Of a DNA stretch of 56,380 nucleotides, positions 24,584 through 30,864 are shown piece by piece. The notes under the pieces were generated by a model that saw only the letters and a program-made list of their open reading frames with translations, searched no databases and had not been told where the DNA came from. A program made the position numbers and the translations under genes. This DNA is from Betaproteobacteria bacterium (lineage in GTDB: Bacteria > Pseudomonadota > Gammaproteobacteria > Burkholderiales > JAEUOS01), in the NCBI GenBank assembly GCA_028292405.1, contig JAQGMJ010000057.1, forward strand, positions 1-56,380, read 5' to 3'. The number at the start of each line of letters is the position of its first letter. Position 1 is the first letter of the stretch.

Positions 24584-24834
24584 AACACAAATGTATTAGA
24601 AAATAATAAAACATGGGTGTTGACGTGCGATATAACAAGTGTTTTAATACTCTCCATGCGCAGAACCGCCGGCCTCGAATATAGAGGAAAAGACGGCAAA
24701 AGCGGCGGTTCCCGGCCTTGCGGCCGGCCCGCCGCGGCGCTTAAAACAAGCCAAATCCCATCCAAAACATGTTTTGGGCGGCGGGCCGCGCTTTGCCCGG
24801 CGTTGTCGCCCACCCCGCCCGCAAGGAGTCAACG
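24584..24834. promoter_or_regulatory. Divergent CI/Cro control region
   Basis: AT-rich sequence next to the repressor start holds three related sites: AACACAAATGTATT (near 24584-24597), AACATGGGTGTT (near 24611-24622) and AACAAGTGTTTTA (near 24634-24646). They share an ACA-n-TGT core. A perfect 16-bp palindrome, CCAAAACATGTTTTGG, stands at 24762-24777 nearer the Cro-like gene. AAGGAG at about 24822 is that gene's ribosome site. Confidence 0.55.
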
Positions 24835-25572
24835 ATGTCCCCCCCCGTCACCACCGCGCCGCCGAAACCCGCCGTTCCGCCCGGCGCTTCGCTGGCCTAC
24901 AACCATGCCGCTGTCCATGCGCCGCCTGGCGCGTTCGGCACTTGCGCTTTGCTGCGGCCGGCGCTGCGCGCGAGTGTTCTCCAGGGCACGCCGCCGCCTC
25001 CGGGCGCGCCGCCTGCCACGCCCTCTTCCCACGTTCGTCCTGAGCCTGCCGACGCCCCGAAGGAAGTCCCCTTGGGGGACGCCCCGAAGGAAGTCCCCTT
25101 GGGGGACGCCCCGAAGCAGGCCCTCAGGGCAGGACATGTGACTTACCCCTGTGCCGCGCCATGCGTTTCGACAAGCCCAGCGCGAACGGAGCAGGGAAGC
25201 GAAGCGGTGTGCCAGGCATATACGCGGCGCACTGCCATCGCCGCGGCCGATACCGATGAAGCGTGGGACCACACCGCTCCCGCATCCACCTCCGCCCCCG
25301 ACCTCGCCACCGCCTCCCCCACCGGCCCCGCCGCCCTGCGCTGCGCCATCGCCCATTGCGGCGGCCAGTCCGCGCTCGCCTCGGCCATCGGCCTGTCGCA
25401 ATCGCACGTGTGGAACTGGCTCAACCGCCGCTCCATTCCCGCCGAACACTGCCCCGCCATCGAACGCGCCACCAACCGCGCGGTGCGCTGCGAAGCCCTG
25501 CGCCCGGACGTCGACTGGGCCTACCTGCGCGCGGTCTGCGAGGAGCTGGCCGGCGTGCGCGAAGAAGCGTAA
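24835..25572 (+). CDS. Cro/YdaS-like phage regulator with long N-terminal extension
   Basis: 245 aa from the ATG at 24835 with AAGGAG upstream. Only the last 70-80 residues look conserved: ALRCAIAHCGGQSALASAIG, SQSHVWNWLNRRSIPAEHCP, a Cro-like / YdaS helix-turn-helix. The first 165 residues are low-complexity and include DAPKEVPLG repeats and sequence shared with a dispersed repeat (CGTTCGTCCTGAGCCTG type). Cro proteins are usually under 90 residues. The extension may be an in-frame repeat insertion, or true translation may start at a later GTG. Confidence 0.65.
   Translation: MSPPVTTAPPKPAVPPGASLAYNHAAVHAPPGAFGTCALLRPALRASVLQGTPPPPGAPPATPSSHVRPEPADAPKEVPLGDAPKEVPLGDAPKQALRAGHVTYPCAAPCVSTSPARTEQGSEAVCQAYTRRTAIAAADTDEAWDHTAPASTSAPDLATASPTGPAALRCAIAHCGGQSALASAIGLSQSHVWNWLNRRSIPAEHCPAIERATNRAVRCEALRPDVDWAYLRAVCEELAGVREEA
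25051..25119 (+). repeat. 27-bp tandem repeat inside the Cro-like gene
   Basis: A 27-bp unit starting GACGCCCCGAAGGAAGTCCC is present twice in full (25051-25077, 25078-25104) and once in part. It encodes DAPKEVPLG and is a multiple of three. Confidence 0.8.
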
Positions 25573-25611
25573 GGCGCCGCTCCCTTCCCTCTTTCCATCA
25601 CGGAGAACACC

Positions 25612-26646
25612 TTGCACTACTACAACTTCAACATCGGCGACTACCTCGTCGCCACCGCCCATCTGCCGCCCCTCGAGGACCTCTACTACCGCCGTCTGAT
25701 CGACACCTACTGCGACCGCGAAGAGCCGCTGCCGGCCGAAATCGCCGTTCTCTCGCGCCTGGTGCGCGCCCGCGCCCCGGAAGAACTGCAGGCGGTGCAA
25801 AACGTGCTCGCCGAGTTCTTCACGCTCGACAACGCGGGCTGGACCAACCGCTTTTGCGACGTCCAGATCGAGAAGTACTACGAAAGCAGCATCAGCGCCG
25901 CCCGCGCCGCCAACATCCGCTGGACGCTCTATCGCGGACGCAAGGCGCAAGCCGAGCGCGAAATGCTCGACGCCGCGCGCGCCGCCGGCGGCCCGGCCCC
26001 GGCGGATGAAGCGGACGATGCGGACGCAATGCGCACGCATAGCGGACGCAATGCCCCCAAGCCCAAGCCCACACCCAGTCCCAGTCCCACACCCAGTCCC
26101 AGTCCCAATCCCAATCCCAAGCCCAGTCCCAGTCCCAGTCCCAGTCCCAATCCCAATCCCAGCCCCAGTCCCAGTCCCAATCCCAATCCCAATCCCAATC
26201 CCAATCCCAAGCCCAGCCCCAGCCCCAATCCCAATCCCAATCCCACACCCACACCCACACCCGCACCCAATCCCACACCCACACCGACGCCCGCACCCAG
26301 CGCGCCCGCGCCTGCTATTGCGTCATCCGGAGTAAGCATTCCCGACCCGCCCGCGGCGGTCAGCCACTGGGTCGACTTCTTCGCCCGCGAAGGCTTCGAC
26401 CAGATCGCCTTCACGCGCAACCGCGGCCTGCAAACCGACATGGAAAACTGGGTGGCGTCGCGCGTCAGCCTCGGCCTGATGCGCGACGCCATGCGCCTCG
26501 GCCTGCTGCGCCTCGGACAAAAGCCGGCCTCGCCGCGCTACTACGCCGCGCTGATCGACGAGTTGCGCCGTCCGCCCCACGCGTCGGCCAAGCCGTCGCC
26601 GGCAGCGCCGCCCAAGCCACCGCGTCCGCCGGTCGAGAAAATCTGA
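25612..26646 (+). CDS. DUF1376 phage replication protein with Pro-x repeat linker
   Basis: 344 aa, TTG start at 25612 after GGAGAACACC. Residues 1-95 are a DUF1376 (YdaU-like) domain: [45 protein letters not shown]-like end. Residues about 148-233 are an array of some 40 Pro-Ser, Pro-Asn, Pro-Lys and Pro-Thr dipeptides. The C-terminal 110 residues ([15 protein letters not shown], then [13 protein letters not shown]) resemble a DnaT/replisome-organiser tail. The order with the DnaC-like gene next to it points to phage-type replication initiation. The stop overlaps the next start by one base. Confidence 0.78.
   Translation: MHYYNFNIGDYLVATAHLPPLEDLYYRRLIDTYCDREEPLPAEIAVLSRLVRARAPEELQAVQNVLAEFFTLDNAGWTNRFCDVQIEKYYESSISAARAANIRWTLYRGRKAQAEREMLDAARAAGGPAPADEADDADAMRTHSGRNAPKPKPTPSPSPTPSPSPNPNPKPSPSPSPSPNPNPSPSPSPNPNPNPNPNPKPSPSPNPNPNPTPTPTPAPNPTPTPTPAPSAPAPAIASSGVSIPDPPAAVSHWVDFFAREGFDQIAFTRNRGLQTDMENWVASRVSLGLMRDAMRLGLLRLGQKPASPRYYAALIDELRRPPHASAKPSPAAPPKPPRPPVEKI
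26057..26305 (+). repeat. Hexanucleotide array coding for Pro-x dipeptides
   Basis: About 41 consecutive 6-bp units, mostly CCCAGT, CCCAAT, CCCAAG and CCCACA, lie in frame. Because the unit is 6 bp, gain or loss of units cannot shift the frame. Confidence 0.9.
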
Positions 26647-28115
26647 TGCAGGCCGATAACGGGATGCCCGCTTGCGATAAGGGCCTGCGCGGCTCCATCA
26701 CCTCGGGCGAGGCCGCATGCGGCTTCGCTGCTGGTGAGGACGCGCGCGCCTCCGCCGCGCCGGAAACCGACGCACGCGCCTTCGCTGCGCCGGACAGCGA
26801 CGCACGCGCCTTCGCTGCGCCGGACAACGACGCATGCGCCTTCGCTGCGCCGGACAACGACGCATGCGCCTTCGCTGCGCCGGACAGCGACGCACGCGCC
26901 TCCGCGCCGGAAACCGACGCACGCACCTTCGCTACTCCGGAAACCGACGCACGCACCTTCGCCGCACCAGGCAACGACGCCCGTAGCTCCGCTGCGCCGG
27001 GCAATGGCGCGCACGCCTCCGCTGCTCCGGACAACGACGCACGCAGCCCCGCTACTCCGGAAACCGACGGGCGCGCCTCCGCCGCTCCGGACAACGACGC
27101 ATGCGCCTCCGCTGCGCCGGACAACGACGCATGCGCCTTCGCTGCGCCGGACAGCGACGCGCACGCCTCCGCTGCTCCGGACAACGACGCACGCAGCCCC
27201 GCCGCTCCAGGCAACGATGCGCGCGCCTCCGGCGCTTCCGGGACCCGCGCCGCGATCGCCGCGTTCGCTGTCCGCCTGGCGGCGTGGCGCGCGGCGCGGC
27301 CGCGTGAAACACGCCAGGCGCGGCCGGCATCGGCATCCAGCGCGGACGCGGACGCGCCCGCCGGCACGGACCCATCGGCCGCACCCTTGGTCCCCGAACA
27401 GGGCCAGTGCGAAACCCACGGCGCCTATCCGCTCAACCAGCTGGACCCCGACGGCACCTTGCGCTGGCATGCGCCGGGCTGCCCGGCGTGCCGGCGCGTG
27501 GGCGCGGCCGAAGCACTGATGCAGCGCGCCGCCATCGCGCCGCGCTTCGAGCACTGCCGCTTCGACAACTACATCGCCACCACCGAGGCGCAGCACCAGG
27601 TAGTGAGGCAATGCATGCGTTACGCGCACGAGTTCCCCGCCATGCTCGAAGGCGGCGTCTGCCTGGTGCTGCGCGGTGCGCCGGGCACCGGCAAGAACCA
27701 TCTCGCCACCGCCATCGCGCGCCGGGTGATCTTGCAAGGCCATACCGTGCTCAACGCCACCGCGCACGAAATCGTGGTGCGCGTGCGCGAAGCCTGGAAG
27801 GGCAACGAAAGCGCAAGCGGCCCGCGCCTGACCGAGCGCGAAGTCATCGCCGAATTCGCCGCCTTCGACCTGCTCATCATCGACGAAGTCGGGCGCAGCT
27901 ACCGCAACCGCGAAGGCACCGACCCGGTCGAGCTCTTCAACGTCATCGACGCGCGCTACCGCCGCCTCAAGCCCACGCTGCTCATCAGCAATCTCGAAGG
28001 CGCGGCCATTGCGCAGGCCATCGGCACGGCCGCCTACGACCGCCTGCGCGAAGGCGGCGGCGAAGTCCTCAATTTCGAATGGGATTCCCATCGCATCACC
28101 AAGACGGAGACCTGA
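26646..28115 (+). CDS. DnaC-like helicase loader ATPase with repeat N-terminus
   Basis: 489 aa. Residues 31-200 are 17 copies of a 10-residue unit (DARAFAAPDN type). A Cys/His cluster follows (C255, H258, C279, C282), likely zinc-binding. The AAA+ core has Walker A GAPGTGKNH (344-352), Walker B LLIIDE (409-414) and a sensor I LLISN near 446-450. The core is the usual 250-residue DnaC/IstB-type loader, so the repeat region is an addition. It would load the replicative helicase. Translation is coupled to DUF1376 through TGATG. Confidence 0.82.
   Translation: MQADNGMPACDKGLRGSITSGEAACGFAAGEDARASAAPETDARAFAAPDSDARAFAAPDNDACAFAAPDNDACAFAAPDSDARASAPETDARTFATPETDARTFAAPGNDARSSAAPGNGAHASAAPDNDARSPATPETDGRASAAPDNDACASAAPDNDACAFAAPDSDAHASAAPDNDARSPAAPGNDARASGASGTRAAIAAFAVRLAAWRAARPRETRQARPASASSADADAPAGTDPSAAPLVPEQGQCETHGAYPLNQLDPDGTLRWHAPGCPACRRVGAAEALMQRAAIAPRFEHCRFDNYIATTEAQHQVVRQCMRYAHEFPAMLEGGVCLVLRGAPGTGKNHLATAIARRVILQGHTVLNATAHEIVVRVREAWKGNESASGPRLTEREVIAEFAAFDLLIIDEVGRSYRNREGTDPVELFNVIDARYRRLKPTLLISNLEGAAIAQAIGTAAYDRLREGGGEVLNFEWDSHRITKTET
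26736..27245 (+). repeat. 30-bp tandem repeat in the DnaC-like gene
   Basis: Seventeen units of 30 bp (one is 27 bp) encode a ten-residue Asp-Ala-Arg/Cys-Ala-Phe/Ser-Ala-Ala-Pro pattern. Units vary at Asp/Glu, Arg/Cys/His and Phe/Ser positions. The frame is preserved by unit length. Confidence 0.9.
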
Positions 28116-28116
28116 C

Positions 28117-28620
28117 ATGCAAATCGCCTTCACCCTCCCCGGCGTGCGCAACACCCGCGCCGCGCTGCCCGCGCCGCTTGCCATGGGCGCCGAGCCCGCC
28201 CTGGTGGCGCGCCACCGGCGCGACTGGTTCCGCATCCTCGCCGAACTGCAGGCGGCGGGGTTCTCCAACGCCGACGTCGCCCGCGCGCTCGGCCTTTCCG
28301 GCAGCACCATCCGCAACTGGAAATACGGCATCGAGCCGATCCACTCCAAGGGCTGCGCGCTGCTCGAGCTGCACAGGCGCATCTCCCGCGGCCGGCGCAG
28401 CATCCGCGGGCGCGTGCTGCTGGAGGCCGAGCCGGGGGAAGCGCTGAAAGTGCGCCGCCCGCCGCGCGCCGCGCAGGCAAAGGCGCGCGGCCGGCCGACC
28501 CCGGGCGCGACCACGGGCGCGACCACGAGCGCGACAACACGCGCTACGGCACGCATCACCGCGCGCCCCGGCAGCAAAGAGCCGCGCATCAAGGCGCCAA
28601 GGAAGGACACTGCGTTTTGA
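28117..28620 (+). CDS. Phage-type helix-turn-helix protein
   Basis: 167 aa from ATG 28117, with GGAGA upstream and only one base after the previous stop. A helix-turn-helix stands at about residues 40-75 (LAELQAAGFSNADVARALGL, SGSTIRNWKYGIEPI). The C-terminal 60 residues are basic and Thr/Ala-rich (GATTGATTSATTRATAR). It is the last gene of the cassette and probably regulates or assists replication. The exact family is not recognised. Confidence 0.68.
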   Translation: MQIAFTLPGVRNTRAALPAPLAMGAEPALVARHRRDWFRILAELQAAGFSNADVARALGLSGSTIRNWKYGIEPIHSKGCALLELHRRISRGRRSIRGRVLLEAEPGEALKVRRPPRAAQAKARGRPTPGATTGATTSATTRATARITARPGSKEPRIKAPRKDTAF

Positions 28621-28665
28621 GCGCGCCCTGCGGTGCGCGCCTTGAGAGGCGCGCTAAAAGGCCGC

Positions 28666-28995
28666 ACCCCAAAGGCGCACCCCAAGAGGCACATCCCAAG
28701 AGGCACATCCCAAGAGGCGCATCCCAAGAGGCGCACCCCAGAGGCACATCCCAAGAGGCGCACCCCAAGAGGCGCACCCCAAGAGGCGCATCCCAAGAGG
28801 CACATCCCAAGAGGCGCATCCCAAGAGGCGCATCCCAAGAGGCGCATCTCAAGAGGCATGCCCCAAGAGGCATGCCCCGAAACGCATGCCCCGAAACGCA
28901 TACCCCGAAACGCATACCCCGAAACGCATGCCCCCGAAACGCATACCCCCAAACGCATGTCCCTAGAGGTACATCCGAAAGGCGCCTCCTTGAAA
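28666..28995. repeat. 14-bp minisatellite
   Basis: About 22 units of 14 bp. The first half follows CCCAAGAGGCGCAT with G/A and T/C variants; the second half drifts to CCCGAAACGCATAC. Because 14 is not a multiple of three, the array stays open in several frames on both strands. The resulting 14-residue repeats are not taken as a gene. Confidence 0.88.
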
Positions 28996-29358
28996 TGCAC
29001 GCTTTGAGTTGCGCCCTTGAAGCGTGCGCCTTGTGCTCCGCGTTTTGTGCTGCGCTTCGGGACAAAACTCGCCGAAGCATTCGTGCTGTCCCGCAGTCTT
29101 CACCAAAGCCGGGCACAGGGTTTGCGAACGCATGTCGCGCGCGCCCAGCCGTGCCGTGCCGTTGCCGCGCGCATCACGCCATTGTGCTCATGCGCCACCC
29201 CTTAACCCGGCGCTTCCTACAGGCAAATCAGCGTTTTCCTACAGAGGGTAAACCCGCCCCTGCCTACCATGGTTGCGTAGTTTCGATGCACTACCTGACC
29301 TGCATCCCCGATAGCGCACGACCGATGCCCACCCTTACTGAATGAAAAGGAAACCACC
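28996..29358. other. Intergenic region, no gene seen
   Basis: Between the 14-bp array and the Ser-rich lipoprotein gene, frames stay open only because of composition and no family is recognised. AAAAGGAAACCACC at its end is the ribosome site of the lipoprotein gene. Confidence 0.5.
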
Positions 29359-29775
29359 ATGAAATACGCCACCCTGCTGGTACCGGTGTTCGCCGCCATC
29401 ACGCTGACCGCCTGCCACAAGGCCGACAGCACCGACCCGGCCACCGCGGCCAACTCCACCTCGGCCAGCACCTCGTCGAGCACACCGTCGAGCACCCCGT
29501 CGGGCACCGACTCGTCCTCCTCGACCTCGAGCGCGCCTTCGTCCGCGCCGGCCCCGGCCCCTGCGGGCGCGATGGGCTCCTCCTCCGGCATGGGCTCCTC
29601 CTCCGGCACCTCCACCCCGTCCAACACCGCCTCAGGCGCGGCAGGCTCGTCCACCCCGTCCTCGTCGGCCATGGGCGGCTCCAGCACCAACCCCACCGCC
29701 CCCGGCGGCGACAAGGCCGGCAACGCGATGACCAACGACCCGACCAAGCCTGACCAGACCGCACCGAAGCCGTAA
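29359..29775 (+). CDS. Ser-rich lipoprotein
   Basis: 138 aa. The signal peptide ends in a lipobox LTAC with Cys19 as the lipidation site. The mature part is nearly all Ser, Thr, Ala, Gly and Pro (STPSSTPSGTDSSSSTSS, GSSSGMGSSSG), with no folded domain visible. It probably forms a flexible surface or periplasmic tether. The gene ends inside the first unit of a 30-bp tandem array, so the stop codon itself is part of the repeat unit. Confidence 0.72.
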   Translation: MKYATLLVPVFAAITLTACHKADSTDPATAANSTSASTSSSTPSSTPSGTDSSSSTSSAPSSAPAPAPAGAMGSSSGMGSSSGTSTPSNTASGAAGSSTPSSSAMGGSSTNPTAPGGDKAGNAMTNDPTKPDQTAPKP

Positions 29776-30190
29776 GGCTGAGGTGCCCAGAGTCTAAGCC
29801 GTAAGGCTGAGGTGCCCCGAGTCTGAGGCCGCAAGGCTTAGGTGCCCCGAGCCTGAAGCCGTAAGGCCGAGGTGCCCGAGCCTGAAGCCGCAAGGCCGAG
29901 GTGCCCGAGCCTGAAGCCGTAAGGCTGAGGTGCCCCGAGCCTGAAGCCGTAAGGCTGAGGCGCCCCGAGCCTGAAGCCGTAAGGCTGAGGTGCCCCGAGC
30001 CTGAAGCCGCAAGGCCGAGGTGCCCGAGCCTGAAGCCGTAAGGCCGAGGTGCCCGAGCCTGAAGCCGCAAGGCCGAGGTGCCCCGAGCCTGAAGCCGCAA
30101 GGCCGAGGTGCCCCGAGCCTGAAGCCGCAAGGCCGAGGCGCCCCGAGCCTGAAGCCGTGAGGCTGAGGCGCCCGGGCCTGAAGCCGTGCT
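29768..30190. repeat. 30-bp minisatellite starting at a stop codon
   Basis: Fourteen units of 29-30 bp, each beginning AAGCCGTAAGGCTGAGGTGC or a T/C variant and ending CCCCGAGCCTG, run from the last codons of the lipoprotein gene. In each unit the segment AGCC-GTAA-GGCT can form a small hairpin. A partial fifteenth unit ends near 30190. Confidence 0.9.
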
Positions 30191-30864
30191 TCACCCCCGC
30201 AGTTGAATCCCCTATGCGAGCAGGACAGGCAGCCAACGCGCCGTCTGCGATTTTCATGATCGCGGACGGTGCGCATGTCGAATCCGGAACAGGGGCATCG
30301 TTACGCCCGTACGTCGCGCTGCCGAGTTAAGCAATCCGTGGCAGCGCCCCTGGACCGGATACCTTGCCGCTGGTCATAAAGAAGCATGACCGGCGCGGAA
30401 GGCGTTAAAACCGGAGCAACAACACGCTGATATAAAGCGTGCACAGATTCAAGAGCGGCATGCAGCGCCGGTTGCGGGCGATTGACGCACCGGCATACAG
30501 GCGCGCCCTCGCAGTCCCTGCGGTTGGCTGTTGTTGCAGCGGGCGCGTCGCGGCCGTGTTGTCGCTGCCGTGCTGCTGTCCGTGTTAGTGGTTGTTGTTG
30601 CCGCCGTGCCGTGCGCCCGCTGCATTGTTTGCCCGGGCGCGCCGCGCGGCCGGTGCGGCCGGCCCCCCGCTGTTTTGGCGGGGGGCCGGTGGCGTTTTGG
30701 CGGGGGCGGGGCGACCATGCGGCGGGCGCTGCGCGGCTGCGGTTATCCGCAGGCGCGCCGACGCCGCCGGGGGCGTGGCATCCCGCGTGGCCCGCGTCCG
30801 CGCGGCGTTGTTAGAATGGGGGCTGGTGCGCTGATGCGCCCCGGCAGGGGAAAGGCGGGAAGTT
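30191..30864. other. Intergenic region with a strong GC hairpin
   Basis: No convincing gene lies here. CCGGCCCCCCGC (30659-30670) and GCGGGGGGCCGG (30678-30689) form a perfect 12-bp stem with a 7-base loop rich in T. It could stop read-through into the kinase gene. GGCGGGAAG shortly before 30865 may be the kinase ribosome site. Confidence 0.5.

Noticed and set aside
23939..28620. A complete prophage
   Set aside because: Only repressor, Cro-like, replication and HTH genes are present. No integrase, terminase, capsid, tail or lysis gene, nor attachment-site duplications, were found in the window.
26541..29000. An 819-codon minus-strand frame through the DnaC-like gene and the 14-bp array
   Set aside because: It is open because of repeats without stop codons and GC bias. 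The + strand carries coupled phage genes with clear motifs.
28617..29345. A 242-codon frame overlapping the HTH gene stop and running through the 14-bp array
   Set aside because: Most of it is the minisatellite read in a frame, giving a 14-residue periodic peptide. The non-repeat tail has no family and a gene-like start is absent.
28666..30190. Possible CRISPR arrays
   Set aside because: Units are directly adjacent without spacers of constant length and unique sequence, and no cas gene is near. These are minisatellites.
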